Program-made: the position numbers and the translations under genes | Shown here: piece after piece, positions 8,343 to 17,143 of the stretch | Layout of the letters: every line of letters begins with the position of its first letter | Numbering within the stretch: the stretch's first letter is position 1 | Source of the DNA: Pseudomonas asturiensis | GTDB lineage: Bacteria; Pseudomonadota; Gammaproteobacteria; Pseudomonadales; Pseudomonadaceae | Direction of reading: 5' to 3' | NCBI RefSeq assembly: GCF_900143095.1 | Contig: NZ_FRDA01000003.1 | Location: 186,001 to 250,000, forward strand | DNA: 64,000 nt | The notes under the pieces: model-generated | Database searches by the model: none | What the model was told of the DNA's origin: nothing | Seen by the model: the letters and a program-made list of their open reading frames with translations, nothing else

Positions 8343-9149
8343 GTGAAATGTCTGAGTGCAGGGTTGCTCCTGTTGAGCCTGCTGATGCTGGGCGGCTGCA
8401 GCGACGAAACCGAACTGTTTACCGGCTTGTCCGAGCAAGACTCCAACGAGGTGGTGGCACGTCTGGCCGATCAGCACATCGACGCGCGCAAACGCATGGA
8501 AAAAAGTGGCGTGGTGGTCACCGTCTCGACCCGGGAAATGAACCGCGCCGTGCGAGTGCTGGATGCCGCAGGCCTGCCTCGGCGTTCGCGAACCAGCCTG
8601 GGTGAAATTTTCAAGAAGGAAGGCGTGATCTCCACGCCGCTGGAAGAGCGCGCCCGCTACATCTATGCCTTGTCCCAGGAGCTTGAAGCCACCCTGTCGC
8701 AGATCGACGGGGTGATTGTGGCCAGGGTCCATGTGGTGCTGCCGGAGCGTATCGCCCCTGGCGAGCCGGTGCAGCCAGCCTCGGCGGCGGTGTTCATCAA
8801 GCATTCCGCCGCGCTCGATCCTGACAGCGTGCGCGGACGCATTCAGCAGATGGTTGCCAGCAGCATCCCCGGTATGTCCGGGCAGTCGGCCGATTCAAAG
8901 AAATTCTCGATCGTCTTCGTGCCGGCCACCGAGTTTCAGGAAACCACGCAGTGGGCGAACTTCGGGCCGTTCAAGCTGGACAGCGACAACCTGCCGTTCT
9001 GGAACCTGATGCTATGGCTGGTGCCCTTGGGATTGGTCGTAATGTTGCTGATCATTGCGCTGGGACTGCGCGGTGACTGGCGCGCCGCTGCCTTGCAACG
9101 GATCGGCATCGGTCGTCGCAGTCGCTCGACCTTGCCGGCGCGGGCATGA
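8343..9149 (+). CDS. hrcJ: HrcJ, inner-membrane ring lipoprotein (SctJ/YscJ family)
   Basis: Encodes 268 residues from GTG at 8343. It forms the periplasmic-facing inner-membrane ring of the basal body. A signal peptide ends in the lipobox LGGC (Cys19). The conserved YscJ/FliF-type domain follows, including EFxxEGVISTPLEERAR-like and DGVIVARVHVVLPE segments, and a C-terminal membrane anchor lies at about 219-243 (LMLWLVPLGLVVMLLIIALGL). It ends 4 bases inside hrpD (ATGA overlap), suggesting translational coupling. Confidence 0.95.
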   Translation: MKCLSAGLLLLSLLMLGGCSDETELFTGLSEQDSNEVVARLADQHIDARKRMEKSGVVVTVSTREMNRAVRVLDAAGLPRRSRTSLGEIFKKEGVISTPLEERARYIYALSQELEATLSQIDGVIVARVHVVLPERIAPGEPVQPASAAVFIKHSAALDPDSVRGRIQQMVASSIPGMSGQSADSKKFSIVFVPATEFQETTQWANFGPFKLDSDNLPFWNLMLWLVPLGLVVMLLIIALGLRGDWRAAALQRIGIGRRSRSTLPARA

Positions 9150-9676
9150 CCGGCTCGACCGCCGAGGACCTGTGGGTCCAGTGGTGGTGCAATCCCTGGC
9201 ACTGGGCACACCCGGCCTGGCAGAACAGGTTTGCACAGGCTCACGGGCTGTCGATTGACGTGTGTACGGCGCTGTTGAACAGCCGCCATGCGGTGTTTCT
9301 GCACACCATGGGGATCGAACCCAGCCAGCCGCCGCCTCCTGACGAGGCGACGCTGCGCTGGCTGTCGCTCACCCCGTCGCAGCGTGATCACGCGCTGGCG
9401 CTGGCGCAGTGCATCTGTTTTGCGCCCGGCGAACGCGATGACCCCGAGGGCCAATGGTGCCGGGCGCTGACCAAGGCCTTGCGTCCCAGCGTCTGGCTGA
9501 TGCCCGAAACCGCCGACGCCCGCTCGCTGCTCGGTGCCTGGCTGGGGCCCGCGTGCTGGTCGCGATTGCGCCTGGCCTGGGCACCCGGCGAGGTCGCCGA
9601 CAACCCCAGTCGGGCCCCCGACGGAAAACTCCAGACGTTGTGGCAAGCCATTCTCTGGCGCGTCACCGCAGGCTGA
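9146..9676 (+). CDS. hrpD: HrpD, T3SS cytoplasmic accessory protein (SctK-like)
   Basis: Encodes 176 residues. Family members are associated with the cytoplasmic sorting platform and cluster with the ATPase stator gene; the biochemical role of HrpD is poorly defined. The sequence is rich in Trp and Leu (WVQWWCNPWHWAHPAWQ near the start) with no membrane segment. It overlaps hrcJ by 4 bases and is followed by hrpE. The call is made from position and from the Trp-rich N-terminus I associate with HrpD. Confidence 0.88.
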   Translation: MTGSTAEDLWVQWWCNPWHWAHPAWQNRFAQAHGLSIDVCTALLNSRHAVFLHTMGIEPSQPPPPDEATLRWLSLTPSQRDHALALAQCICFAPGERDDPEGQWCRALTKALRPSVWLMPETADARSLLGAWLGPACWSRLRLAWAPGEVADNPSRAPDGKLQTLWQAILWRVTAG

Positions 9677-9713
9677 TTTCATTCCCTTTTCTGTGCGTCA
9701 CGGAGTTTGTTTT

Positions 9714-10295
9714 ATGCTCGCCAAACGCAGTATTGCCCTGACCGACACTGCGCTGCTGCCTGAACCCATCGTGCGCCGCGAACACATTGCCGACAGCCTG
9801 CTGGCGCGAGACGTTCTGGCCAACGCGCGGCGTGAGGCTCAGCAGCTTTTGCGGCAGGCGCAGGAAGAAGGCGAGCGCCTTCAGCAGCAGGCCCTGGCCG
9901 AGTTCTGGGCCACGGCCAATGCGTTTCTCTGCGACCTGCACGTAACGCGTGACGCCTTGCAACGGCAGATGATGGACAGTGTCGAGTCGCTGTTGAACGA
10001 GGCGCTGGCGCAGTTGCTGGACGACACCACACTGGCCGAACGCGCCCGCGCTGTCGTGCGCAATCTGGCCGCCAGCCAGCTGAACGAGGCGGCGGCGACG
10101 CTCAGCGTTCACCCTGACATGGCCGAACCGGTGGCCGAGTGGCTGACCGAGAGTAGGTTTGCCGAGCACTGGCGGCTCAAGCGTGACCTCTCGATCGCCA
10201 TAGGCAGTCTGCGTCTGAGTGATGCCAATGGCGCGTTCGACATCGAGTGGGCGGCGTTGCGCGACGGGTTGCTGGGCGCTGAAACGACGGCCTGA
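9714..10295 (+). CDS. hrpE: HrpE, ATPase stator (SctL/FliH-like)
   Basis: Encodes 193 residues. HrpE-type proteins bind and regulate the export ATPase HrcN and link it to the basal body, like FliH in flagella. A long charged helical region at about 25-75 (ARREAQQLLRQAQEEGERLQQQ) and a C-terminal domain match this form. The ATG at 9714 gives the expected start; in-frame codons further upstream would overlap hrpD. It is the last gene of the hrpA operon: the next gene has its own Hrp box. Confidence 0.93.
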   Translation: MLAKRSIALTDTALLPEPIVRREHIADSLLARDVLANARREAQQLLRQAQEEGERLQQQALAEFWATANAFLCDLHVTRDALQRQMMDSVESLLNEALAQLLDDTTLAERARAVVRNLAASQLNEAAATLSVHPDMAEPVAEWLTESRFAEHWRLKRDLSIAIGSLRLSDANGAFDIEWAALRDGLLGAETTA

Positions 10296-10316
10296 CGCAC
10301 GCGTTGCTTGCAGGAT

Positions 10317-10345
10317 GGAACCGCAACGCAGGTTTGCTCCACTCA
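10317..10345 (+). promoter_or_regulatory. Hrp box for the hrpF-hrcC operon
   Basis: GGAACC, 16 bases, CCACTCA, an exact consensus match ending 32 bases before the hrpF ATG. It should drive hrpF-hrpG-hrcC-hrpT-hrpV. Confidence 0.93.
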
Positions 10346-10377
10346 AGGTTTGAATCCTTCTGCTGGAGTACCTGAAC

Positions 10378-10602
10378 ATGATCAGTTTCAAGAGCCTGCA
10401 AAACCATCTTGATAATTCCTTGAGCCGCGCTCAGACCGATATGAACAACGCGGCCATGGACGCCTCTGAAAGCGGCTCCATCGAAGACCTGCAAGCGTTC
10501 AACGAAGCCCAGCAGCAGACCGATGTCGCCAGCATCGCCGTCAACGAAAGCCTGCGCGCCAAACACGGCATCACCAAAGCAATCATCGATGGAATTCAGT
10601 GA
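10378..10602 (+). CDS. hrpF: HrpF, small T3SS co-chaperone-like protein
   Basis: Encodes 74 residues, acidic and mostly helical (SLQNHLDNSLSRAQTDMNNAAMDA). P. syringae HrpF is reported to interact with the pilin HrpA and with HrpG and to be needed for secretion. A well-placed ribosome site (CTGGAG) precedes the ATG. The 3' end overlaps hrpG by 14 bases. Identity is firm from sequence form and position; the mechanism is from the literature. Confidence 0.92.
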   Translation: MISFKSLQNHLDNSLSRAQTDMNNAAMDASESGSIEDLQAFNEAQQQTDVASIAVNESLRAKHGITKAIIDGIQ

Positions 10603-11020
10603 CTTCTCCGAGATCCTCGGTCAGTGGTCGGCGCAGCGTCCGGCAACCCCTCTGGATTGCTGGATCGATGACGCCAACGCGCGCCTGGCCGTGGACGGCG
10701 ATGGCGTGCGTTGCAGCATCGAGCTGCTCGATCCGTACGACGCCAGTGATCCGCAGCGCCTCGAAGCCCTGCTCGTTCAGGGCGGCGCCAGCGTGGCGTG
10801 TGCCTGCGACGGCGCGCTGGGCATCGACCCACAGACGCGCTGCGTGGTGCTGCTCAGCTGGATGCCGAATCCGTGCAGCCTTGGCGACCTGCTCAATCGT
10901 CTGGAAAGCCTGGCCAACCAGCGCGGCGCCATGCTCAGCCTGATGCACACCACTATTCGCACGACAGCGCCGGGCTCATCCGTGCGCGCGATCCTCAATC
11001 AGCGGCAACCGGGAGTGTGA
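10589..11020 (+). CDS. hrpG: HrpG, chaperone-like suppressor of HrpV
   Basis: Encodes 143 residues. HrpG binds HrpV and so frees HrpS, giving positive control of the hrp regulon; it resembles small T3SS chaperones. The sequence is acidic with no membrane segment. The ATG at 10589 lies inside the 3' end of hrpF, so translation is probably coupled. The longer open frame (from 10523) would lie almost wholly inside hrpF and is not used. Confidence 0.9.
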   Translation: MEFSDFSEILGQWSAQRPATPLDCWIDDANARLAVDGDGVRCSIELLDPYDASDPQRLEALLVQGGASVACACDGALGIDPQTRCVVLLSWMPNPCSLGDLLNRLESLANQRGAMLSLMHTTIRTTAPGSSVRAILNQRQPGV

Positions 11021-11021
11021 A

Positions 11022-13121
11022 ATGCGCAAGGCCTTAATGTGGTTGCCTTTACTGTTGATCGGGGTGACCTCAGCGACATGGGCGGTCACCCCCGAAGCCT
11101 GGAAACACACCGCCTACGCTTATGACGCTCGCCAGACCGAGCTGTCGGTAGCGCTGGCCGATTTCGCCAAGGAGTTCGGCATGGCGCTCGACATGGAGCC
11201 GGTGCCGGGCAAACTGGACGGGCGTATTCGCGCTCAGAACCCTCAGGAGTTTCTTGACCGTCTGGCTCAGGAGCATCATTTCCAGTGGTTCGTGTACAAC
11301 GACACCCTGTACATCAGCCCGTCCAGCCAGCACACCTCGGCGCGCATCGAAGTCTCGCCCGATGCGGTCGATGACCTGCAAACGGCCCTGACCGATGTGG
11401 GGCTGCTGGACAAGCGCTTCGGCTGGGGCGCATTGCCGGACGAAGGCGTGGTGCTGGTCCGGGGCCCGGCCAAGTACGTGGAGTTCGTGCGCAGCTACAG
11501 CAAGAAGGTCGAGCCGCCCGAGAAGGCCGACAAGCAGGACGTGGTCATGCTGCCGCTCAAGTACGCCAACGCGGCTGACCGCACGATTCACTATCGCGAT
11601 CAGGAACTGGTGGTGGCAGGCGTCGCCAGCATTCTTCAGGAATTGCTGGAAAGCCGTTCGCGAGGCGACGACATCAGCAGCATCAATCTACTGGGCGGGC
11701 AGGGCAAGGGCAGTCGCTCAAGTGGCGGCAGCCTGGGCTCGACAGGCCTTGCGTATAACCTGGATTCCAATGGCATCGACACCGGCGCGCTGCAACAAGG
11801 CCTGGACCGGGTGCTCAATTTCGGCAGCAAGAAATCCGGCAAGGGCAGCGGCGGCGGTCGCGCCAACATCCGTGTCAGTGCTGACGTGCGCAATAACGCC
11901 GTGTTGATTTACGACTTGCCCGAGCGCAAGGCGATGTACCAGAAACTGGTGAAGGAGCTGGATGTACCGCGCAACCTGATCGAAATCGATGCGGTCATCC
12001 TCGACATCGACCGCAACGAACTGGCGGAGCTGTCCAGCCGCTGGAATTTCAATTCAGGCAACGTCAGTGGCGGTGCCAATCTGTTTGAAGGGGGAACCAG
12101 CTCGACCCTGTTCATCCAGAACGCCAGCAAGTTTTCTGCAGAGCTGCATGCGCTGGAAGGCAATGGCTCGGCCTCGGTGATTGGTAATCCCTCGATCCTG
12201 ACCCTGGAAAACCAGCCCGCCGTGATCGACTTCAGCCGTACCGAATACATCACCGCAACGTCTGAGCGGGTCGCCGACATCCAGCCCATCACTGCTGGCA
12301 CCAGCCTGCAGGTGATTCCGCGTTCGCTGGATCACGACGGCAAGCCACAGGTGCAGTTGATCGTCGACATCGAGGACGGGCAGATCGACGTGTCGAGCAT
12401 CAATGACGAACAGCCCAGCGTACGCAAAGGCAACGTCAGCACCCAGGCGGTGATTGCTGAACACGGTTCGCTGGTCATCGGCGGCTTCCATGGCATGGAG
12501 GCCAACGACAAGGTGCATAAAGTGCCATTGCTGGGCGACATCCCCTACATCGGCAAGCTGCTGTTTCAATCCCGTAGCCGTGAGCTGAGCCAGCGCGAGC
12601 GGCTGTTCATCCTGACCCCGCGCCTCATCGGTGATCAGGTCAACCCGGCCCGTTACGTCGTGAACGGCAACCCTCATGATGTGGATGATCAGATGAAAAA
12701 GATCAAGGAGCGTCGCGACGGTGGCGAGCTGCCGACCCGGGGTGACATCCAGAAAATCTTCACCCAGATGGCCGATGGCGTCGCACCTGCCGGCATGCGT
12801 GCTGGCGAGTCCCTGCCGTTTGAGGCGGACAGCCTGTGCGACCCTGGCGAAGGCCTGAGTCTGGATCGGCAACGGTCGCAGTGGTTCGTGCAAAAGGACT
12901 GGGGCGTGGCCGTAGTGGTTGCGCGCAACACGACCGCAAGGCCTGTACGTATCGATGAAAGCCGCTGTGGTGGTCGCTGGGTCATGGCCGTCGCCGCTTG
13001 GCCACATGCCTGGCTGCAGCCGGGAGAGGAAAGCGAGGTGTATATCGCGTTGCGTCAGCCTCAGATCTCCAAAATGGCCAAGGAAAGTCGTCCGTCGCTG
13101 CTCAGGGGAGTCGCACCATGA
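11022..13121 (+). CDS. hrcC: HrcC, outer-membrane secretin (SctC)
   Basis: Encodes 699 residues. It forms the outer-membrane ring of the T3SS. A signal peptide is present (WLPLLLIGVTSATWA), followed by N-domains (ETELSVALADFAKEFG-like and KRFGWGALPDEGVVLVRGP segments). A Ser/Gly-rich insertion lies at about 225-285. The secretin domain follows, with PRNLIEIDAVILDIDRNEL, VIGNPSILTLENQPAVID and VPLLGDIPYIGKLLFQSR. It starts 1 base after hrpG and overlaps hrpT by 4 bases. Confidence 0.96.
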   Translation: MRKALMWLPLLLIGVTSATWAVTPEAWKHTAYAYDARQTELSVALADFAKEFGMALDMEPVPGKLDGRIRAQNPQEFLDRLAQEHHFQWFVYNDTLYISPSSQHTSARIEVSPDAVDDLQTALTDVGLLDKRFGWGALPDEGVVLVRGPAKYVEFVRSYSKKVEPPEKADKQDVVMLPLKYANAADRTIHYRDQELVVAGVASILQELLESRSRGDDISSINLLGGQGKGSRSSGGSLGSTGLAYNLDSNGIDTGALQQGLDRVLNFGSKKSGKGSGGGRANIRVSADVRNNAVLIYDLPERKAMYQKLVKELDVPRNLIEIDAVILDIDRNELAELSSRWNFNSGNVSGGANLFEGGTSSTLFIQNASKFSAELHALEGNGSASVIGNPSILTLENQPAVIDFSRTEYITATSERVADIQPITAGTSLQVIPRSLDHDGKPQVQLIVDIEDGQIDVSSINDEQPSVRKGNVSTQAVIAEHGSLVIGGFHGMEANDKVHKVPLLGDIPYIGKLLFQSRSRELSQRERLFILTPRLIGDQVNPARYVVNGNPHDVDDQMKKIKERRDGGELPTRGDIQKIFTQMADGVAPAGMRAGESLPFEADSLCDPGEGLSLDRQRSQWFVQKDWGVAVVVARNTTARPVRIDESRCGGRWVMAVAAWPHAWLQPGEESEVYIALRQPQISKMAKESRPSLLRGVAP

Positions 13122-13321
13122 AAAAACGTAGCGTTGTTCTATTGTTCGTTATGTTCGCTACGCTGACCGGATGCGCGACCCACGGTTGTGCCGGTTATGC
13201 CTGCAAGCGCCCTGATTCGAACAGCCGTGAGCTGGTCATCTGGTGGCCGCCTGACATGCGTCAGGGACTGGATGAGCAAGACCGTGACCGGGACTATACC
13301 GTTGTGCAGTTAAAGGACTGA
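13118..13321 (+). CDS. hrpT: HrpT, small lipoprotein (secretin pilotin-like)
   Basis: Encodes 67 residues. The N-terminal signal ends in the lipobox LTGC (Cys19). HrpT is an outer-membrane lipoprotein thought to help place or stabilise HrcC. The ATG at 13118 overlaps the hrcC stop by 4 bases (ATGA). The mature part is short, with two more cysteines (Cys24, Cys29) and a WWPPD segment. Confidence 0.92.
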   Translation: MKKRSVVLLFVMFATLTGCATHGCAGYACKRPDSNSRELVIWWPPDMRQGLDEQDRDRDYTVVQLKD

Positions 13322-13323
13322 AG

Positions 13324-13671
13324 ATGATTGAGGTAAAGGAAAAAAAGGCGTTCTACACCCAGGTCGCCGCGCAGGCGCCAGCCGTCTGGCCGGTGGCCAG
13401 CGGGGTAGCCTTTGTCAGCCGCCGCGAGCACCAGAACTGGGGCATCGCCTTGCACATCGAAGGTCGGGCATTGCGCCCCGAGCAATTGCGAGAAGCGCTG
13501 CAGCTTAGGTTTTCAGAAGCAGAGCGGTTCAATGACTACTTTCTGTTTCTGGATGTGCAGCGTGATTTTGTCGTGTGGCACGCCGTCAGCGACGCGCCGA
13601 ACGCGGTCACCAATCTGGATGAGATACGACGGCATGAGTTGATCCTGGCAGGGCTTGATCATTTGGCGTAG
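13324..13671 (+). CDS. hrpV: HrpV, negative regulator (HrpS anti-activator)
   Basis: Encodes 115 residues. HrpV binds HrpS and suppresses hrpL activation; HrpG relieves this. The fold is chaperone-like (KAFYTQVAAQAP through LDEIRRHELILAGLDHLA) with no membrane segment. It starts 2 bases after hrpT, is the last gene of the operon, and is followed by a strong terminator. Placing the repressor at the operon end gives a negative feedback loop on the regulon. Confidence 0.93.
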   Translation: MIEVKEKKAFYTQVAAQAPAVWPVASGVAFVSRREHQNWGIALHIEGRALRPEQLREALQLRFSEAERFNDYFLFLDVQRDFVVWHAVSDAPNAVTNLDEIRRHELILAGLDHLA

Positions 13672-13700
13672 CCCGATCAGTTCGCATTGAACACCTCACC

Positions 13701-14303
13701 GATAACCGCCTCATGGAGGCGGTTTTTTTGCCTTGGCAAACACGCAGCGCTTGTTCTTCAAATAGCGCCAGACCAGCTGAATCGACAGCGTTTTTTGTGG
13801 GAGGCGGCTTGCCGGCGATTTGGTTTCTCAGGCGCTACTTCAGTGACTGACTCGACGCCATCGCCGGCAAGCCGCCTCCCACGGTCGGGTGTTCTCTGCG
13901 AAAGACCTAACGGATAACCGCCTCCTGAAGGCATTTTTTTGCCTTGGCAAGCAAGCCGCTACTGCTCGTCAAACAGCACCAGACCAGCTGGATCGACACC
14001 GTTTTTTGTGGGAGGCGGCTTGCCGGCGATACGGTTTCTTGAGCGCCACTTCAGCGACTGACTCGACGCCATCGCCCGCAAGCCGCCTCCCACGGTCGGG
14101 TGTTCTCTGCGAAAGACCTCCTGGATAACCGCCTCCTGAAGGCGGTTTTTTGCCTTGGCAAGCAAGCAGCTACTGCTCGTCAAACAGCACCAGACCAGCT
14201 GAATCGACACCGTTTTTGTGGGAGGCGGCTTGCCGGCGATTCGGTTTATCAGGCGCCACTTCAGCGACTGAATCAACGCCATCGCTGGCAAGCCGCGGCC
14301 CAC
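13701..14303. repeat. Three tandem ~211-bp units: terminator hairpin plus paired REP elements
   Basis: The unit begins with GATAACCGCCTC (13701, 13913 and 14124). It then has a GCCTTGGCAA segment, a shared CAGACCAGCTG stretch, a REP-like arm GTGGGAGGCGGCTTGCC (13797, 14008 and 14218) and its inverted partner about 63 bases later (ending 13882, 14093 and 14303). Spacing is 212 and 211 bases by one anchor and 211 and 210 by another. The last right-hand arm is the most diverged. It fills the gap between the convergent hrpV and hrcU genes; no gene is seen within. Confidence 0.9.
13705..13729 (+). terminator. Rho-independent terminator after hrpV
   Basis: ACCGCCTC/GAGGCGGT stem with a three-base loop and a run of seven T. 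It is also the first element of the tandem repeat that follows; two similar hairpins recur at about 13917 and 14128. Confidence 0.85.
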
Positions 14304-14344
14304 TCTACGAAAGACTTTACAAACAGGGAGGCTGAGCCCGGACG

Positions 14345-15424
14345 CTACAACTCGACTTCGATTTGAATCACTTCGTCAGTGACCTCGTCGAGCTGGCGGA
14401 TCACTTTGTAGATGTGCCCGACGGCCAGGAGGGTCGGGCGGGGGATGTATTTGCCGACCTTGACGCGGTACAGCGTGCGGGCGAGCCAGATGCTCTGCAC
14501 CACCGGGATCCCGGCTTTTTTGGCTCGGGCAATCAGCGCAAGGGCGTCTTCGTCCTCACCTTTGCAGTGAATCAGCGGCAAAGGTGTTTCGCCCGGTCGG
14601 TAGTACAGCGCCACCGCGTAGTGCGTGGGGTTGACCAGCAGCATGTCGGCGTCTTCCACCGGGTTGGGGGCGGCGCTGGGCTCCTGATTGAGAATCTCGT
14701 GGGCCAACTGTCTGCGATGGCCTTTGACGTGCGGGTCGCCCTCGGACTGTTTGTATTCCTTCTTGATGTCCTCATGGCTCATGCGCAGCTTCTTGGCGTG
14801 GAAGTACTTCTGCATGGCGAAGTCGATCAGGGCGATTACCAGCAGCAGCCCGAGTATCACGCGAAGAATATGCTGAAACAGCTCCACCAGTGCATGCCAG
14901 TAGGTGGTGAGATCGCTGTTGGCCAATAACACCAGCGTGCCCAGGGCGGGTTTGACCTGGCTGTAGAGCGTCGCGGCAATGGCAACCGCCTTGAGAATGC
15001 TCAACAGCAGGTTGGTGATGTTCTGCCCGGAAAACATCTGCTTGGCGTGGGAGAAGGGGTTGATCTTGTTAATGTCGAGCTTCAGCGCCTTGGGGGCGAA
15101 CAGAAAGCCGATCTGCACCCAGCTGCTGAGCAGGCGCATGAGCATGGCGAGGCCGACGCTGCACAGCGTGAAACTGAGCAGCACGGCCAGACCGTCGCTT
15201 GCCACCAACTCGACCGCCGACAGAAAGGGCCGGTCGACGCCCTTGAACGACAACGCCAGCAAGGCTTCCAGCCGGTCGACACTTTCATCGGCCAGGGCCA
15301 GGGTGATTTCGCTGACGGCCATCAACACCATCAGCTTGCCCAGGTCCTGACTCTGTCCGACCTGGCCTTTTTCCCGGGCGTCGCGTATCTGCTTGGGCGT
15401 GGCCTTTTCGGTTTTTTCGCTCAT
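14345..15424 (-). CDS. hrcU: HrcU, export-apparatus autoprotease (SctU/FlhB family)
   Basis: Encodes 359 residues. It sits in the inner-membrane export gate and switches substrate specificity after self-cleavage. The N-terminus SEKTEKATPKQIRDAREKGQV is typical. Four membrane segments lie between about residues 30 and 205. The cytoplasmic domain carries the autocleavage motif NPTH at 265-268, intact. It is the last gene of the minus-strand operon and overlaps hrcT by 4 bases. Confidence 0.96.
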   Translation of the reverse strand: MSEKTEKATPKQIRDAREKGQVGQSQDLGKLMVLMAVSEITLALADESVDRLEALLALSFKGVDRPFLSAVELVASDGLAVLLSFTLCSVGLAMLMRLLSSWVQIGFLFAPKALKLDINKINPFSHAKQMFSGQNITNLLLSILKAVAIAATLYSQVKPALGTLVLLANSDLTTYWHALVELFQHILRVILGLLLVIALIDFAMQKYFHAKKLRMSHEDIKKEYKQSEGDPHVKGHRRQLAHEILNQEPSAAPNPVEDADMLLVNPTHYAVALYYRPGETPLPLIHCKGEDEDALALIARAKKAGIPVVQSIWLARTLYRVKVGKYIPRPTLLAVGHIYKVIRQLDEVTDEVIQIEVEL

Positions 15425-16215
15425 GGCACCTGGACCAGAACGTTGAGCAACGACTTCAGGTCAGCCAGCTTCAAGAGCTCGCCGGTGCCCAGTTCCAGCA
15501 GCGTGGGCAGGTAGATCAGCAGAAACGCGATACCGGCCATGCTTTTGGCGGGCATGGCGAGGATCGACACGTTGAGTTGTTGGGCATAGAGACCGACGAT
15601 GGCAAACGCCGCCTCGATCAACAGCAGCAGCGCGATGAAAGGCGCTGCGTACAGCATCATGTGCTGGAGCGTCTGGTTGAGCTGGCCAAGAAAGGCATCG
15701 AAGCCCTGCGCGGTCATGCCCGGCAACCAGGCGGTCGGCGGCCAGACGCTGTAGCTGTCCCAGATCACCTGGGTGATCAGTGACAGCCCGCCGCACAGCA
15801 GCACCAGCATGATCAGGGTTTCCTGAAACAACTCACCCAGCGGCGTGGCATCCGGGCCCAGACTCGGGTTTATCTGCCCGCCGCTGAGTGCGCCGCGCTG
15901 GCTGTCGAGCAGCGCGCCGACCGAGGCGAACATCCAGAACGGCGCGTACAGCAGCACGCCCAGCAGCGTACCCAGTACCGCTTCCTTGATCAGCAGGCCG
16001 GCAATCTCGAACCAGTTGTCCTGCAGGGAAGACAAGGCCCGGCTGATACCCGGTGCCGGTACCATCGCCACCACTGCCACCACGGCGTAACGCAATGGGC
16101 CTTTCAGGTACTTGAAGCAGAACGCTGGCACCAGCAGCATGCAGGGCAGCAGGCGCGCCATGGCCAGGCCCATGCCCAGCATCAGTTCGAAAGCCTCCTG
16201 GGCATTGAACGGCAT
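15421..16215 (-). CDS. hrcT: HrcT, export-apparatus membrane protein (SctT/FliR family)
   Basis: Encodes 264 residues, strongly hydrophobic throughout, with about six to eight membrane segments (for example LMLGMGLAMARLLPCMLLVPAF at the start). It is part of the inner-membrane export gate with HrcR and HrcS. The family segment GALLDSQRG is visible. It starts directly after the hrcS stop and overlaps hrcU by 4 bases. Confidence 0.94.
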   Translation of the reverse strand: MPFNAQEAFELMLGMGLAMARLLPCMLLVPAFCFKYLKGPLRYAVVAVVAMVPAPGISRALSSLQDNWFEIAGLLIKEAVLGTLLGVLLYAPFWMFASVGALLDSQRGALSGGQINPSLGPDATPLGELFQETLIMLVLLCGGLSLITQVIWDSYSVWPPTAWLPGMTAQGFDAFLGQLNQTLQHMMLYAAPFIALLLLIEAAFAIVGLYAQQLNVSILAMPAKSMAGIAFLLIYLPTLLELGTGELLKLADLKSLLNVLVQVP

Positions 16216-16482
16216 CTAGTGATTGACCCCTGAGCGGGCGATCAGATCGAAGGCCATGTTGATGAACTGGATCAACTCGACGCCGATCCAGCGGCCGGTC
16301 ATGGCCAGGGTCAGGCCGACAGCGGCCAGTTTGATGCCGAACGGCAGGGTCTGATCCTGAATCTGCATCAGGGCCTGCAAGAGCGAGGTGATCACCCCGA
16401 CCAGTACCGCCACACCCAGCGGCGGTGCGGTGAGGATCACCACCAGAAACATGCCCTGTTTGAATAACGCCAGCGCTTCCAT
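16216..16482 (-). CDS. hrcS: HrcS, export-apparatus membrane protein (SctS/FliQ family)
   Basis: Encodes 88 residues, the standard FliQ-family size, with two membrane hairpin helices (LFKQGMFLVVILTAPPLGVAVLVGVITSLLQA, then LPFGIKLAAVGLTLAMTGRW). It packs with HrcR and HrcT in the export gate. It abuts hrcT with no gap and lies 7 bases after hrcR. Confidence 0.95.
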   Translation of the reverse strand: MEALALFKQGMFLVVILTAPPLGVAVLVGVITSLLQALMQIQDQTLPFGIKLAAVGLTLAMTGRWIGVELIQFINMAFDLIARSGVNH

Positions 16483-16489
16483 GACCGCC

Positions 16490-17143
16490 TCACATATACG
16501 AATAGAAGAGGCTGTCGAGCAGTCGGGACCAGCCCGACACCAGCACGAACAACAGCAGCTTGAGCGGCAGCGAAAGGGTCATGGGCGAGACCATTTGCAT
16601 GCCCAGCGCCAGCAGCAGGTTTGAGACGATCAGGTCGATGACGATGAACGGAATGTAGATCAGAAAGCCGATCTCGAAACCGGCCTGCAATTCCGACAGC
16701 ACAAAGGCCGGGATCGCCAGCAGCAGGTCATTCTTGCTCGCTTGGTCAGCCATCTCCTTCGGCCACATGCGCTGGGTGTTGTCGAGCAGATGGGCGATGA
16801 CGTCAGGGTCGGTGTTGCGGGTCATGAAGCGTTGCAGCGGTTCGATCAGGTTGCCGATGCTGGCCTGCAGCTTATCGATGTTGCCCATCTCCAGCGGATG
16901 GTCATGAACCTTTTGCTGGATTTCGTGCGCCACCGGCGCCATCACGAACAGAGTCGCCGCCAACGCAATGCCATACAACGCCATGTTCGGCGGCACCTGC
17001 TGCACGCCGATGGCGTTGCGGGTGATCAGCAGCGTCATGGCGATTTTCAGGAACGCGGTGCAGACGATCAACAGAAACGGGATCAGCGACAATGCGCCCA
17101 GAAACAGCGCCAGCAGGATCGGGTTCATCCCCTCCATGATCAT
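16490..17143 (-). CDS. hrcR: HrcR, export-apparatus membrane protein (SctR/FliP family)
   Basis: Encodes 217 residues, the known HrcR length, starting [20 protein letters not shown]. It is the core of the inner-membrane export gate. Four membrane segments and the conserved blocks [56 protein letters not shown] and [18 protein letters not shown] are seen. The ATG at 17143 overlaps the hrcQb stop by 4 bases; a longer in-frame start would add 30 residues inside hrcQb and is rejected. Confidence 0.96.
   Translation of the reverse strand: MIMEGMNPILLALFLGALSLIPFLLIVCTAFLKIAMTLLITRNAIGVQQVPPNMALYGIALAATLFVMAPVAHEIQQKVHDHPLEMGNIDKLQASIGNLIEPLQRFMTRNTDPDVIAHLLDNTQRMWPKEMADQASKNDLLLAIPAFVLSELQAGFEIGFLIYIPFIVIDLIVSNLLLALGMQMVSPMTLSLPLKLLLFVLVSGWSRLLDSLFYSYM

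Noticed and set aside
13701..14303. CRISPR array
   Set aside because: Three ~211-bp units that repeat along their whole length, with no short repeat/unique spacer alternation and no cas genes nearby.
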